Shown one piece after another: positions 8,786-20,107 of a stretch of 64,000 bases of DNA; the stretch's first letter is position 1; each line of letters starts with the position of its first letter. The notes beneath the pieces were generated by a model. The model worked only from the letters and a program-made list of their open reading frames with translations. It made no database searches and was not told the DNA's origin. Source of the DNA: Deltaproteobacteria bacterium GWA2_38_16 (GTDB lineage Bacteria; Bdellovibrionota; JACOXK01; 2-02-FULL-40-11); assembly GCA_001797335.1 (NCBI GenBank), contig MGPE01000008.1, positions 156,383 through 220,382 of the forward strand, given 5' to 3'. Made by a program: the position numbers and the translations under genes.

Positions 8786-9481
8786 ATGGCTAAAATTTTA
8801 ATTGTAGATGACAAAGAAGAAGATATTCAGTTAATCGGTGATCACTTAAAACCCAAAGGGTATCAAGTAGTTCGCGCTAAAAATGGCTATGAAGCCATGT
8901 ATCTTTTTGATAAGGAATCCCCCGATATCGTGATTTTAGATTGGAATATGCCGGGGCTATCGGGCATTGATGTCTGTAAAAGTTTTAAAGAAAAGAAAAA
9001 ACATATTCCTATTTTGATGCTTACAGTGCAAGGCAACATTCAGCATAAAAGAGAGGGGTTTCAATCCGGGTGTGATGATTATTTAACTAAACCCTGTGAT
9101 CTTGCGGAATTAGAAGCCCGAATTCAAAATTTACTGCGAAAGTCAGAAAAAAAATCCGCAGGGAAATTATCTTATGGCGACTTGGTGCTCGATCCAGAGG
9201 CGCATCGGGTGACTAAAAGTGGTAAGGTCGTCGAGCTGTCTTTAACAGAATATACTCTTTTAGAATATCTCATGCAAAATGTAGATAAGGTGCTTACTCG
9301 AAAAATGATTTTAGAGCACGTTTGGGGAACCGATAATCCGGAAACATTTACCAATATTGTAGATGTGTACATGAATTATTTACGAAAAAAAGTAGATACA
9401 CCCGATCGAAAATCGATCATTAAGACAGTCAGAGGCATGGGCTACATGCTTGAAGATCAAGCGCTTCGAAAAGCAGCGTAA
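8786..9481 (+). CDS. OmpR/PhoB-type winged-helix response regulator
   Basis: MAKILIVDDKEEDIQLIGDHL receiver, DIVILDWNMPGLSG, C-terminal winged helix SLTEYTLLEYLMQNVDKVLTRKMILEHVWG. Confidence 0.93.
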   Translation: MAKILIVDDKEEDIQLIGDHLKPKGYQVVRAKNGYEAMYLFDKESPDIVILDWNMPGLSGIDVCKSFKEKKKHIPILMLTVQGNIQHKREGFQSGCDDYLTKPCDLAELEARIQNLLRKSEKKSAGKLSYGDLVLDPEAHRVTKSGKVVELSLTEYTLLEYLMQNVDKVLTRKMILEHVWGTDNPETFTNIVDVYMNYLRKKVDTPDRKSIIKTVRGMGYMLEDQALRKAA

Positions 9482-9496
9482 AGGGGAGGAAAAGAT

Positions 9497-10222
9497 ATGG
9501 AAAATTCGAATGTAAAAGTATTGGTGGTCAAGGTTCTTCTAGTCGATGATAATCATGAAGATGTAAATCTTGTCAAAAATTTCTTAGTCCCCAAAGGCTA
9601 CACAGTTTTAGAAGCTCGCTCCGGGGAAGAGGCACTACAAAAAGTAAAAGAGTTTCAACCCAGTATCGTGGTATTAGATTGGCTTCTCCCAGGCATTTCT
9701 GGAGTGGAGGTCTGTAAAGAACTTAAAAACCACATGCCTTCTGTTCCGGTCCTGATGCTCTCTGTGCATCGAAGTACAGAGCATAAAGTACAAGCTTTTC
9801 AAGCCGGGTGTGATGATTATTTAAGTAAGCCCTGTGAACTGGAAGAATTAGAGATTCGTCTCCAAAATCTTGTAAAAAAAACGCATACAAAACCACAAGA
9901 AAAAGTCATACGATTAGGGGATATTGCCATGGATGTTTCTGCTCATCGGGTAACCAAAGGGGGGAAGATTGTAGATCTGACCATTAAAGAATATACGTTA
10001 TTAGAGTATTTAATGAGTAACTGTGGAAAAGTGATGACCCGAAATATGATTTTAGAGCAAGTGTGGGGAGAAAACACAGAAACGTTTACCAATATTGTCG
10101 ATGTATATGTCAATTATCTTCGTAAAAAATTAGATACGCCCATGACAGAATCTTATATTAAAACCATTCGTGGGGTGGGGTATCTGATGGAAGATGTAAT
10201 GGCAAAGAAAATAGCAGCCTAA
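9497..10222 (+). CDS. OmpR/PhoB-type winged-helix response regulator (tandem paralogue)
   Basis: VLLVDDNHEDVNLVKNFLVPKGY, SIVVLDWLLPGISG, TIKEYTLLEYLMSNCGKVMTRNMILEQVWG. Confidence 0.93.
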   Translation: MENSNVKVLVVKVLLVDDNHEDVNLVKNFLVPKGYTVLEARSGEEALQKVKEFQPSIVVLDWLLPGISGVEVCKELKNHMPSVPVLMLSVHRSTEHKVQAFQAGCDDYLSKPCELEELEIRLQNLVKKTHTKPQEKVIRLGDIAMDVSAHRVTKGGKIVDLTIKEYTLLEYLMSNCGKVMTRNMILEQVWGENTETFTNIVDVYVNYLRKKLDTPMTESYIKTIRGVGYLMEDVMAKKIAA

Positions 10223-11550
10223 TTCAAGTTTAATGCGAGCATTCGCATTTCTGTCATTTCTTGGATTGCATACTTTAATCCTTCACGACCAAATCCAGAA
10301 TCTTTTACTCCTCCGTAGGGCATATGATCGACCCGAAAAGTTGGGATATCATTATGAATCAGTCCCCCGACTTCAATATTTTCATAGGCTTGAAAGAGTG
10401 TGGGAAGGTGATTTGTAAAAATGCCTGCTTGAAGACCATAAGGGAGACGTTTTAAATCTGCATAGACTTCTTTCATGTCTTTAAAAGAGATGAGATTAAC
10501 AACAGGGCCAAACACCTCTTCAGAGCATACTTTCATGGAAAGAGTGACATTGATTAAAACGGAAGGATCTATAAACCGTCCTTTTCTGGTTCCTCCACAG
10601 AGAATAGTGGCTCCCTGGGCCTTGGCTTCTTTGATCCACGATTCTACGCGCTTGGCTGCGTTTTCGTCGATCAAAGGGCCTACATCGGTTTTTGGATCCA
10701 TGGGATCTGCCACCTTTAACGCAAGAGTGGCTTTTACAAACAGATCTTTAAAGGTTTCAAAGTGTGTTTCATGAACATAAATCGTTTGAACAGAAATACA
10801 AATTTGTCCTGCGCTGGAAAAAGCACCATAGACACAGCGCTCAATGGCTTTTTGAGGGGCATAATCTTGTGCGATAATGGTTGCTGCAATGCCTCCTAAT
10901 TCTAAGATGACTTTCTTTTTTACAGCTTTGGCTTTTAACGCCCAGCCGGTCGCAGCGCTGCCTGTGAAGGTCAACATTTTAAACCTGGAATCTTGAACCA
11001 TTGCTTGGGTCTCTTCATTAGAACAAGAAACCACAGCAAAGGCTCCCTCAGGTAATCCACTTTTTTGAATGATGCTAGCTAACTTTTGAGCAGTCTCTTT
11101 AGCGTGAGGAGCAGGCTTTAAAACCAAACTATTTCCGCTGGCCAAAGCTGGGGCAACTTTATGAGCTACAAGATTAAGAGGATAGTTGAAGGGAGAAATA
11201 GCTAAAATGGGTCCAATGGGAAATCGGCTGACCAAAGCCATTCGTTTTGGAGTTGTGGATAAATGATCTAAAGAAATGATTTCTCCATTGATTCTTTTTG
11301 CTTCTTCAGCGGCACCTAAAAAGGTATTGATGCTGCGAGAGGTTTCTCGCTCTGATTCTCGAATGGTTTTGCCTATTTCATGGGTAATGGTTTGAGAGAA
11401 ATCGTTAGAGTTTTTTTCAATACCTTGGGCAATTTTTTTTAAAATTTCTGATCGTTCAAAAGAAGATAAATTTTTGGTGAACTCAAAGGCACTGACGGCT
11501 TTTTGAATAACGTGTTCAATATCCGACGACATTATTGACATCTTTATCAT
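10219..11550 (-). CDS. NAD(P)-dependent aldehyde dehydrogenase family protein
   Basis: 443 aa; PIGPILAISPFNYPLNLVAHKVAPALASGNSLVLKPA, LTFTGSAATGW, LELGG, catalytic-Cys region SSAGQICISVQTIYV, EEVFGPVV. Confidence 0.92.
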   Translation of the reverse strand: MIKMSIMSSDIEHVIQKAVSAFEFTKNLSSFERSEILKKIAQGIEKNSNDFSQTITHEIGKTIRESERETSRSINTFLGAAEEAKRINGEIISLDHLSTTPKRMALVSRFPIGPILAISPFNYPLNLVAHKVAPALASGNSLVLKPAPHAKETAQKLASIIQKSGLPEGAFAVVSCSNEETQAMVQDSRFKMLTFTGSAATGWALKAKAVKKKVILELGGIAATIIAQDYAPQKAIERCVYGAFSSAGQICISVQTIYVHETHFETFKDLFVKATLALKVADPMDPKTDVGPLIDENAAKRVESWIKEAKAQGATILCGGTRKGRFIDPSVLINVTLSMKVCSEEVFGPVVNLISFKDMKEVYADLKRLPYGLQAGIFTNHLPTLFQAYENIEVGGLIHNDIPTFRVDHMPYGGVKDSGFGREGLKYAIQEMTEMRMLALNLN

Positions 11551-11597
11551 TCAGATTTGACAAAGTGAAGAGAATTTTTATAGTATGCCACGCACTC

Positions 11598-12722
11598 ATG
11601 GCTAAGAAAAATTTATTTTATGCTCTTTTTTTAAATTCTCTCTCTCGGATGACTTTCCAGCAGTTTAATTCGCTGATGTTGGTTTCAGATGGAAATCTGG
11701 AAAATATTTTTCATTTTTCTAAAAAAGATCTTTTAGCGATCTCACACATGAATCCCTATCTTTTAGAAAATATTTTAAAAGCTAAAAAAGAGCCTCAATC
11801 ATTAGAGTGGATTGAAAAAGAAATGGAGATAATTCAAAAAGAAAAAATTAATCTCATTTCTTATTGGGAGGATGCCTATCCCAGACTTTTAAAAGAAATT
11901 TCAGATCCTCCGCCTCTTTTGTATGTGAAAGGGCAACTTCCCAAAACAAAATTATGTGTTGGGGTTGTCGGAGCCAGAAAGGCTTCGGCCTATGGACTAG
12001 AGGTAACAGAAATTTTATGCCAAGAGTTGGCTTCTTATGATGTCACTATTGTCAGTGGTCTTGCTTTGGGGGTTGATGGCAAAGCCCATGAAGCAACGTT
12101 GAAAGCAAAAGGAAGTACGGTCGCTATTTTAGGAAATGGAATTTCTCATATTTATCCCAAAGAACATGCATCTTTATATCAGCGTATTGCAGAAGAGGGG
12201 GCATTGATTTCTGAATTTCCGATGACAATGAAAGCTTTTCCCCAGCATTTTCCAAGACGAAATCGTATTTTAAGTGGGCTCTGTCAGGGAGTCATTGTTA
12301 TCGAAGCATCTATAAAAAGTGGTTCTTTGATTACTGCGCGATGTGCCTTAGATCAGGGTAGAGATGTATTTGCTGTTCCTGGGAATATTCATTCAAGGTC
12401 ATCCGAAGGGACCCATTTTCTTATTCAGCAAGGGGCAAAGCTTGTGGCAAAAGCCAGCGATGTTTTAGAAGAGCTCGACCCTCAATTTATACCCAAAAGC
12501 TTGACACCGGAGCCTCAATCCTGTCACTCTATCAGTCAAGATGAGGAAAAATTATTGTACTGTTTAAAGGATGATTCCACCTCATTTGAAGAACTTTTAT
12601 TCAAAAGTTCAGTCAGTAGCGAAAAACTTTCAGAGCTATTATTGGCCTGTGAATTAAAGGGATTTATTCAGAAAACGAATCATCATACGTATAAAAAAGG
12701 GGCATTATGTCCAAATCTTTAG
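11598..12722 (+). CDS. dprA: DNA processing protein DprA
   Basis: YPRLLKEISDPPPLLYVKG, VGVVGARKASAYG, VSGLALGVDGKAHEATL, GNGISHIYPKEHASLYQ, GLCQGVIVIEASIKSGSLITARCALDQGRDVFAVPGN. Confidence 0.95.
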   Translation: MAKKNLFYALFLNSLSRMTFQQFNSLMLVSDGNLENIFHFSKKDLLAISHMNPYLLENILKAKKEPQSLEWIEKEMEIIQKEKINLISYWEDAYPRLLKEISDPPPLLYVKGQLPKTKLCVGVVGARKASAYGLEVTEILCQELASYDVTIVSGLALGVDGKAHEATLKAKGSTVAILGNGISHIYPKEHASLYQRIAEEGALISEFPMTMKAFPQHFPRRNRILSGLCQGVIVIEASIKSGSLITARCALDQGRDVFAVPGNIHSRSSEGTHFLIQQGAKLVAKASDVLEELDPQFIPKSLTPEPQSCHSISQDEEKLLYCLKDDSTSFEELLFKSSVSSEKLSELLLACELKGFIQKTNHHTYKKGALCPNL

Positions 12723-14974
12723 TCATCGTTGAGTCTCCCGCCAAGGCCAATACCATTAAAAAATACCTAGGAAAAGATTTTCAAGTCAAAGCCTCTGTGG
12801 GGCATGTGAAAGATTTACCTCCCAAAAAATTAGGGGTGGATTTGAAACATAATTTTAAACCTGAATACCAGGTGATTACGGGAAAGAAAAAAGTCTTAGA
12901 TGAAATTAAAAAACTTTCATCTGGTGTGGATGCTGTTTACTTAGCCCCTGACCCGGATCGCGAGGGAGAAGCCATTGCCTGGCATATTTACGAAGATATT
13001 AAATCTAAAAATAAAAAAATTTATAGAGTTCTTTTTAATGAAATTACTAAAAAAGCAATTCTTGAAGGCATTAAACACGCAGGGTCGTTAAATATCGACA
13101 AATATCAGGCTCAACAGGCCAGACGCATTTTGGATCGTCTGGTGGGGTATCAAATTAGCCCCATTCTGTGGGATAAGGTCCAGCGTGGATTAAGTGCAGG
13201 ACGGGTGCAATCGGTTGCGCTTCGAGTGGTGGTAGATCGAGAAGGGGAAATTAAAGAATTTAAATCAGAAGAGTATTGGTCTATTCTTGCTCGTCTTTCT
13301 TTTGAAGGGAAAGAATTTGAGGCAAAGCTTGCTCAAATAGATGGGAAAAAAGCCGAAATTAGCACCTCAATCCAAGCCAAAACCATTGTGGCGGACTGTG
13401 CGCATGAAAATTTTGTTGTTTCTTCTATATTGCAAAAAGAACGTCGAAAAAATCCACTGCCTCCGTTTATTACCTCTCGTCTTCAACAAGATGCGGCTAG
13501 AAAATTGGGATTTACCGCTAAAAAAACCATGACTCTAGCACAAATGCTTTATGAAGGGATAGAGATTGGGGGAGAGGGAGCTCACGGGCTAATTACCTAT
13601 ATGAGGACAGACTCCACTCGATTGTCCCAAGAAGCGGTGCAGGCGGTGCGGGGATATATTGCCCAAAAATATGGAAAAGAATATGTGCCGCCTCACGAGA
13701 ATGTGTATAAGAGTCAAAAAGCGGCACAAGAAGCCCACGAGGCTATTCGTCCCACATCTATTGATTTTCCACCCGAAATCGTAAAACCGTATTTAGAACG
13801 AGATCTCTTTAGACTTTATGAACTTATTTGGAATCGGTTTGTGGCATGTCAAATGATGCAAGCCCTACTTGATCAAACCACCCTTATTATGGATGTAAAA
13901 AAATATCAGTATCGAGCCTATGGGCAGGTGATTAAGTTTCCCGGATTTTTAGCGGTCTACCAAGAAGAAAAAGAAGAAATTCAAAAGAAAAAAGAAGATC
14001 AAGAGGCTGAAGAAGATACAGAAAAAACACTGCCTTTGGTAAAAGAAAAAGATATTTTAAAGCTTTTAGGATTAACTCCGAATCAACATTTTACAGAGCC
14101 TCCACCACGCTTTTCAGAAGCATCGCTCGTCAAAGCTTTAGAAGAAAATGGTATTGGACGACCTTCTACCTATGCCTCTATTTTGTCGGCCATTCAAGAT
14201 AGACAATATGCCGAAAAGAAGGAAAATCGTTTTTATCCGACAGAACTTGGAACCTTGGTTTCCAATCTTTTGGTGAAGAGTTTTCCTAATATTATGGATG
14301 TGGAATTTACGGCTCAAATGGAAGAAAAATTAGATCAAGTCGAAGAAGGAAAAGTAGATTGGGTAAAAATGCTTAAAGAATTTTATAAGCCCTTTCATGA
14401 AACTTTGGAAAAAGCCAAAGCCCATATGAAGAATATAAAAAAAGAAGAAATTAAAACAGAACATGTGTGTGATAAATGTAAAAGTCCCATGGTTATTAAG
14501 TGGGGAAGAAGAGGGAAATTTTTAGCCTGTTCTTCCTATCCAGAATGTAAAAATACAAAAGAATTTGTGATGACAGAAAGTGGCGAAGTGCAAATTCAAA
14601 AACAAGAAACTGTGGATGAAACGTGTGAAAAATGTAATAGCCCCCTCATCGTGAAACATGGACGTTTTGGGCGTTTTTTAGCTTGTTCTAAATATCCAGA
14701 GTGTAAATTTACCAAAGCATTTACGTTAGGCATTACGTGTCCTCAAAAAGACTGTGGTGGCCAAATTGCAGAGAAAAAATCCAGAGGGGGAAAAATCTTC
14801 TATAGTTGTTCTAATTATCCTAAATGTACGTTTGCGACGTGGTATAAACCAGTTAACAAACCCTGTCCTCAGTGTAAGGCTCCCTTTTTGGTTCTTAAAA
14901 TCACCAAAGCCGAAGGAGAAAAATATGTGTGTGCAAGTAAAGAGTGCGGCTATTCAGAGAATGTAGCGGCTTAG
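12707..14974 (+). CDS. topA: DNA topoisomerase I
   Basis: [75 protein letters not shown]-terminal C4 zinc fingers. Confidence 0.97.
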   Translation: MSKSLVIVESPAKANTIKKYLGKDFQVKASVGHVKDLPPKKLGVDLKHNFKPEYQVITGKKKVLDEIKKLSSGVDAVYLAPDPDREGEAIAWHIYEDIKSKNKKIYRVLFNEITKKAILEGIKHAGSLNIDKYQAQQARRILDRLVGYQISPILWDKVQRGLSAGRVQSVALRVVVDREGEIKEFKSEEYWSILARLSFEGKEFEAKLAQIDGKKAEISTSIQAKTIVADCAHENFVVSSILQKERRKNPLPPFITSRLQQDAARKLGFTAKKTMTLAQMLYEGIEIGGEGAHGLITYMRTDSTRLSQEAVQAVRGYIAQKYGKEYVPPHENVYKSQKAAQEAHEAIRPTSIDFPPEIVKPYLERDLFRLYELIWNRFVACQMMQALLDQTTLIMDVKKYQYRAYGQVIKFPGFLAVYQEEKEEIQKKKEDQEAEEDTEKTLPLVKEKDILKLLGLTPNQHFTEPPPRFSEASLVKALEENGIGRPSTYASILSAIQDRQYAEKKENRFYPTELGTLVSNLLVKSFPNIMDVEFTAQMEEKLDQVEEGKVDWVKMLKEFYKPFHETLEKAKAHMKNIKKEEIKTEHVCDKCKSPMVIKWGRRGKFLACSSYPECKNTKEFVMTESGEVQIQKQETVDETCEKCNSPLIVKHGRFGRFLACSKYPECKFTKAFTLGITCPQKDCGGQIAEKKSRGGKIFYSCSNYPKCTFATWYKPVNKPCPQCKAPFLVLKITKAEGEKYVCASKECGYSENVAA

Positions 14975-16315
14975 ATTTTCATCTTCGATAATATCGCTTA
15001 ATTTTTTATGAATGTAATCGCGATTAATTTCTATTCTTTCGCCTTTCAGTTCTGGAGCATCGAAAGAAATATCATCCATGAGTTTTTCTAAAATGGTATG
15101 AAGACGTCTGGCCCCTATATTTTCTGTGCGTTCGTTGACAATAGAAGCCAATTCGCTGATTTCATCAATGGCATCTGAGGTAAATAGGATTTCGATATTT
15201 TCCGTTTTTAAAAGAGCACAATATTGTTTAATGAGGGCATTTTGAGGTTCTACTAAAATGCGTTTAAAATCTTCTTTGGTTAAATTATCTAATTTGACTC
15301 GAATGGGAAATCGCCCTTGAAGTTCTGGGATAAGATCAGAGGGCTTTGAAATATGAAATGCCCCAGAGGCAATAAAAAGAATATGATCAGTCTTCACCAT
15401 GCCATATTTGGTTTGAACATTCGATCCTTCGACAATGGGGAGAAGATCTCGTTGAACGCCTTCTCTGGAAATATCCGGGCCATGAGTCGAACCTCGAGAA
15501 GCTACTTTATCAATTTCATCTAAGAAAATAATGCCAGATTCCTGAACTCTTTTTAAAGCCAGTTCAATGACTTTATCCATATCAATCAATCGCTGGGCTT
15601 CTTGTTGAGTCAAAATTTCAATAGCTTCTGGAACTTTTACTTTTTTCGTTTTTGTTTTGGGAGACATCATGTTGCCCATCATTTCTTTAAGATTGGTTCC
15701 CATTTCTTCCATGCTCATATGAGGAGGTTGGTTGGTAAATACCTCGACCATGAGTGGAAGACCTCCTCTTTTTTCTTCTAGTTTTAAAATTACTTCTCTG
15801 TCATTTAAAAGTCCTTGCTTAAACATCTCTCTAAATTTTTCACGGGTTTTGGTGTTAGTTTCCTCTATTCTGGACTGTTCAATCAAAGGGGCAGGACGTC
15901 GCTCTATAGGAGGAAGAAGCAAATCCAATACTTTTTCTTCTGCTCGTTCTTTGGCTTTACTGGATACTTTTTTCTTTTCTTCTTCTTTGGTCATTTTAAC
16001 CGATAGCTCTGTTAAATCCCGGATCATCGATTCCACATCTTTTCCGACGTAACCCACTTCCGTAAATTTAGAGGCTTCAATTTTTAAAAAGGGAGAATCG
16101 GCTAATTTGGCTAAGCGTCTGGCAATTTCTGTTTTTCCAACGCCGGTAGGGCCCATCATAATAATATTTTTAGGGGTGATTTCTTCTTTAAGATCAGACT
16201 CTACTTGTTGCCTTCTCCAGCGATTTCGAAGGGCAATGGCTACGGCACGTTTGGCATTTTTTTGTCCAACGATATATTTGTCTAATTCCAAAACAATTTC
16301 TTTTGGGGTAAGCAT
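14954..16315 (-). CDS. hslU: ATP-dependent protease ATPase subunit HslU
   Basis: [79 protein letters not shown]; ends overlap topA 3' end convergently. Confidence 0.97.
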   Translation of the reverse strand: MLTPKEIVLELDKYIVGQKNAKRAVAIALRNRWRRQQVESDLKEEITPKNIIMMGPTGVGKTEIARRLAKLADSPFLKIEASKFTEVGYVGKDVESMIRDLTELSVKMTKEEEKKKVSSKAKERAEEKVLDLLLPPIERRPAPLIEQSRIEETNTKTREKFREMFKQGLLNDREVILKLEEKRGGLPLMVEVFTNQPPHMSMEEMGTNLKEMMGNMMSPKTKTKKVKVPEAIEILTQQEAQRLIDMDKVIELALKRVQESGIIFLDEIDKVASRGSTHGPDISREGVQRDLLPIVEGSNVQTKYGMVKTDHILFIASGAFHISKPSDLIPELQGRFPIRVKLDNLTKEDFKRILVEPQNALIKQYCALLKTENIEILFTSDAIDEISELASIVNERTENIGARRLHTILEKLMDDISFDAPELKGERIEINRDYIHKKLSDIIEDENLSRYIL

Positions 16316-16317
16316 GG

Positions 16318-16869
16318 CTATACTTCCTCGCAAACAACTTCTTGATTGGTATAAATACAAATATCCCCAGCAATTTTTAAAGCACTCTGGGCAATTTCTT
16401 TAGCACTTAAAGAAGAGTGGGCGACCAATGCTTTTGCAGCGGCGGTGGCATAAGGACCGCCAGAACCAATGGCCGCAATTCCATCATCAGGTTCAATGAC
16501 ATCGCCACTCCCAGAAATAATGAGAAGCGTTTTAGTATCTGCAGCAATTAAAAGAGCTTCAAGGCGTCTCAACATTCGATCTGTTCTCCAATCTTTGGCC
16601 AGTTCCACAGCAGATCGAGTGAGATTTCCATGATAGTGTTCCAATTTTCCTTCAAATTTTTCAAAAAGTGTAATGGCATCGGCCGTAGCACCGGCAAATC
16701 CAACAACGACTTTATCTTTAAAAATGCGTCTTACTTTTTTAGCATTTTTTTTCATGATGGTATTGCCCAGCGTTACTTGGCCATCTCCGGCCAGGGCAAT
16801 TTTACCCTGATGGCGAATGCCAATCACCGTTGTGCTTCGAATTTCAGGCCTTAGGGTGTGATTTATCAT
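16318..16869 (-). CDS. hslV: ATP-dependent protease subunit HslV
   Basis: [81 protein letters not shown]. Confidence 0.97.
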   Translation of the reverse strand: MINHTLRPEIRSTTVIGIRHQGKIALAGDGQVTLGNTIMKKNAKKVRRIFKDKVVVGFAGATADAITLFEKFEGKLEHYHGNLTRSAVELAKDWRTDRMLRRLEALLIAADTKTLLIISGSGDVIEPDDGIAAIGSGGPYATAAAKALVAHSSLSAKEIAQSALKIAGDICIYTNQEVVCEEV

Positions 16870-17758
16870 AAACCTCCATGAGTTTATCAATGCTAACTTG
16901 TGTATATTTTTGAGTGGTCGATAAACTTTGATGTCCCAGGAGCTCTTGTATATCTCTGAGATTTGCTCCGCAAGATAAAAGATGAGTGGCAAAAGAGTGT
17001 CTTAAAGTATGAGGACTAATTTTTCTCGTACTTCCACAGAGAAGAATATATTTATTAATTAAACGTCCCACACTTCGTGTGGTGAGTCTGCTTCCGAAAT
17101 TATTTAGGAGCAAAGCCTTTGGGTCGTTGCTGTCATTCCCGCGAATACGGGAATCTCTTTTCTTATAAAAGAAGGGTCTTTCTTCCATATATATTTTAAG
17201 CGCGGTTTTTGCTTTTTCACCAAAAGGAACAATGCGTTCTTTTCTGCCTTTTCCTCTGACACGTAGGGTTTGGTTTTCCCAAGTGATATCTTCTAGATTA
17301 ATGCCCACCAGTTCGCTGACACGAATTCCCGTAGCATATAAAAGTTCTAAAAGGGCGCGATCTCTTTTCCCTAAATGAGTAGAAGGATCAGGAGTTTCTA
17401 AGAGGTGAAACATTTCGTCTACATTTAAGACCTCGGGTAATTTTTTTTCTTGTTTGGGCGAAGAGAGAAGATCTGAAAAATCTTTTTCAATAACTTTTTC
17501 ACGGGTTAAATAATGTAAAAAATGTTTAATGGTGGAAAGTTTTCGAGCAATAGAAGATTTTGAATTTTGTTTATAAAGATGTCCTAGGTAAGAACGGATA
17601 GTCAAAGGGGTAAGATCTCTCCACGATAAAAGCTTCTTTTCATCTTTAATGAACGTATAGAACTTATTGATATCGCTCATATAATTTCTAAGCGTATGAG
17701 GAGAGACGGTGCATTCAAATTCTAGATATTCGAAGAATCGATTGAGGCTATTTTCCAT
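16844..17758 (-). CDS. xerC: Tyrosine recombinase XerC
   Basis: [57 protein letters not shown]; catalytic R..HxxR..H..Y present. Confidence 0.93.
   Translation of the reverse strand: MENSLNRFFEYLEFECTVSPHTLRNYMSDINKFYTFIKDEKKLLSWRDLTPLTIRSYLGHLYKQNSKSSIARKLSTIKHFLHYLTREKVIEKDFSDLLSSPKQEKKLPEVLNVDEMFHLLETPDPSTHLGKRDRALLELLYATGIRVSELVGINLEDITWENQTLRVRGKGRKERIVPFGEKAKTALKIYMEERPFFYKKRDSRIRGNDSNDPKALLLNNFGSRLTTRSVGRLINKYILLCGSTRKISPHTLRHSFATHLLSCGANLRDIQELLGHQSLSTTQKYTQVSIDKLMEVYDKSHPKA
17130..17157 (-). repeat. GTCATTCCCGCGAA-type palindromic repeat inserted in frame in xerC
   Basis: CTGTCATTCCCGCGAATACGGGAATCTC; adds peptide [10 protein letters not shown] to XerC. Confidence 0.7.
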
Positions 17759-17821
17759 GAAGTAGGGGCAGTATAAACAGGGATATTTTTGAAGTCAACC
17801 TCACACGAATACAGTTTTTTG

Positions 17822-17850
17822 TTTACACCCTGAAATCAAATACTTATAAT
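17822..17850 (+). promoter_or_regulatory. Sigma-70-type promoter for small zinc-ribbon-like gene
   Basis: TTTACA - 17 bp - TATAAT, followed by AAGGAGG RBS before ATG 17902. Confidence 0.65.
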
Positions 17851-17901
17851 GTGCGATATTGGTTTTATTTTAACTATAACAATACTTTATAAGGAGGACA
17901 T

Positions 17902-18051
17902 ATGGCAGAAATCGGATACTGTGTAAAATGTAAGGCAAAAAGTGAAATGAAAGACGCAAAACAAGTGAAAATGAAAAACGGCCGTCCCGCTATGAAAGGC
18001 AAATGTACGAAATGCGGAACGGGGATGTATAAAATCCTACCTAAGAAATAG
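17902..18051 (+). CDS. Small DUF5679-like protein (49 aa, CxxC...CxxC)
   Basis: MAEIGYCVKCKAKSEMKDAKQVKMKNGRPAMKGKCTKCGTGMYKILPKK; strong RBS AAGGAGG; absent from supplied ORF track because of length. Confidence 0.85.
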   Translation: MAEIGYCVKCKAKSEMKDAKQVKMKNGRPAMKGKCTKCGTGMYKILPKK

Positions 18052-18069
18052 AAGCGTTAGTTTTTCCAA

Positions 18070-19050
18070 TTGAAAGCATTAGTTACTGGGGGCCACGGCT
18101 TCATTGGGAGTTTTTTAGTTGAGAAGCTCCTTAAGGAAAATTTTTCTGTCCGATGCCTGGTCCGAAAAACAAGCGATCTTCGTTGGATCAAAGATCTTCC
18201 GGTAGAACTTATTACGGGAGATATTACAGAATCTCAAACTCTTCCTCATGCTGTAGAAGGGGTAGATTATATCTATCATATTGCTGGGGCTATTAAGGGA
18301 ACCACGCGAGAAAAATTCTTTTCTACGAATTGTCAAGGTACTCTTAATTTAGCTGAAGTTTCACAAAAATATAATCCCAACTTAAAACGATTTATTTTTA
18401 CAAGCTCCATTGCAGCTACGGGACCTACGTCTGGAACCCAAAAACCAACAGAAGATACTCCCTGCCATCCCGTGAGCAATTATGGACAAAGTAAATGGGA
18501 AGCGGAAAAACTTTTAAAAGAAAAATTTCCCACTCTACCTTTAACCATTATTCGTCCTCCGATTGTCTATGGGCCAAGAGATGAAAATTTTTTAAAGTTT
18601 TTTCAATTTGCAAAAAGAGGTTTTTTCCCGGTACCGCCACCATATGAACGATATTATTCTATTGTGTATGTAAAAGATTTGGTGGAAGGAATTTATACGG
18701 CTTCTCAGGCAGAAGTGGCTAAAGGGAAAATCTATTTTATTGCAAATCCAGAATTTTATTCTTTTGAGAGCATGGCACGTCATTTGTCGAGGCCGTTTAA
18801 AAAAGAGCCTCGTTTTTTTTATGTTCCTTATTGGGGAGTTCGGTTTTTAGCGTTACTCGGGGATCTTTATGTGTATGTAACAAAAAAAGAAACCATGTTG
18901 ACGACCAAGAAAGTCCCAGAAATTATGGCCAGCTCTTGGATTTGTTCTTCTGAAAAAGCCTGGCGAGACTTTCATTTTAAAACTCAAGTGCCCTTGTCTC
19001 AGGGCATGGAAGAAACCGTTCAGTGGCTTAAAGAGCACCGCTATTTATAA
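18070..19050 (+). CDS. NAD-dependent epimerase/dehydratase (extended SDR)
   Basis: TTG start; [56 protein letters not shown]. Confidence 0.9.
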   Translation: MKALVTGGHGFIGSFLVEKLLKENFSVRCLVRKTSDLRWIKDLPVELITGDITESQTLPHAVEGVDYIYHIAGAIKGTTREKFFSTNCQGTLNLAEVSQKYNPNLKRFIFTSSIAATGPTSGTQKPTEDTPCHPVSNYGQSKWEAEKLLKEKFPTLPLTIIRPPIVYGPRDENFLKFFQFAKRGFFPVPPPYERYYSIVYVKDLVEGIYTASQAEVAKGKIYFIANPEFYSFESMARHLSRPFKKEPRFFYVPYWGVRFLALLGDLYVYVTKKETMLTTKKVPEIMASSWICSSEKAWRDFHFKTQVPLSQGMEETVQWLKEHRYL

Positions 19051-19457
19051 TGATGCAGTATAAACAACCCAAATTGACGTGCGATATTATTATTGAGATG
19101 TCCTATCAAGGAAAAACGGGGATTGTTTTAATTGAACGTAAAAATCCTCCCCTAGGGTGGGCACTTCCTGGAGGCTTTGTGGATTATGGGGAATCTTTAG
19201 AGCAAACAGCCATTCGGGAGGCCAAAGAAGAAACATCGTTGGATGTTACGTTAATTCGTCAATTACACACGTATTCAGAACCTAGTCGCGATCCCAGGCA
19301 TCATACCGTCACGGCTGTCTATATCGCCAAGGCCAGTGGAATTCCCAAAGCGATGGATGATGCTAAAAATGTGGGAATTTTTACGAAGGATCAATTGCCT
19401 CCTCTTGTATTCGACCACATCCATATTTTGAATGACTATTTTTCTAAAAGATATTAA
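19050..19457 (+). CDS. NUDIX hydrolase
   Basis: [26 protein letters not shown] matches Nudix box GX5EX7REUXEEXGU (degenerate last Gly). Confidence 0.92.
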   Translation: MMQYKQPKLTCDIIIEMSYQGKTGIVLIERKNPPLGWALPGGFVDYGESLEQTAIREAKEETSLDVTLIRQLHTYSEPSRDPRHHTVTAVYIAKASGIPKAMDDAKNVGIFTKDQLPPLVFDHIHILNDYFSKRY

Positions 19458-19513
19458 TTTTACTTGACATTGACTTATTATTATATACAATTGACTATAA
19501 TATATATACAAAT

Positions 19514-20107
19514 ATGGGGAGCTTATTAAATATATTATTTTCTTCTAAGGCTCGGGTTAAGCTTTTGACTCTATTTGTCATGTCGCCAACTAGAGCCTTT
19601 TATCAAAGGGAGCTAGAGAGGCTTCTCGGTGTGCCTATTCGGTCTATTCAGCAGGAAGTTGAGAAGCTTGTTAATATCGATTTTTTGACCTCTGAAATAT
19701 CTGGTAATAGGGTCTATTTTAAAGTTAACAAAAACTTTATGTTATTTAATGAATTAAAAAAGATTGTTCTTAAAACAGAGGCCGTGGGTGATTTTATTCA
19801 GAAGGATCTTATGAATCTGAGCCGGATTCGCTTTTCTTTCATATTTGGTTCTTTTGCGGCTGATAAAGAAACCCCACAAAGCGATATTGATCTTATGATT
19901 ATTGGATCTGTGGGAGCAAAGCTTTTGTCATCAACTATACAAAAAATATCGGAAAAAACGGGTCGTGAGATTAATTTTCGCTTGTATTCTGAAGAGGAGT
20001 TTTTAGAAAAATTCAAACAATCTGATAGCTTTATTAAACAGGTTGCATTGGGCAAGAAAATCTATTTAATTGGCAGGGAAAATGAGTTTAAAGAATTTAT
20101 TAAATAA
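19514..20107 (+). CDS. HTH + nucleotidyltransferase (MNT) domain protein
   Basis: N-terminal winged HTH (RELERLLGVPIRSIQQEVEKLVNIDFLTSE); FIFGSFAADKETPQSDIDLMII (GS..DxD). Confidence 0.82.
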   Translation: MGSLLNILFSSKARVKLLTLFVMSPTRAFYQRELERLLGVPIRSIQQEVEKLVNIDFLTSEISGNRVYFKVNKNFMLFNELKKIVLKTEAVGDFIQKDLMNLSRIRFSFIFGSFAADKETPQSDIDLMIIGSVGAKLLSSTIQKISEKTGREINFRLYSEEEFLEKFKQSDSFIKQVALGKKIYLIGRENEFKEFIK

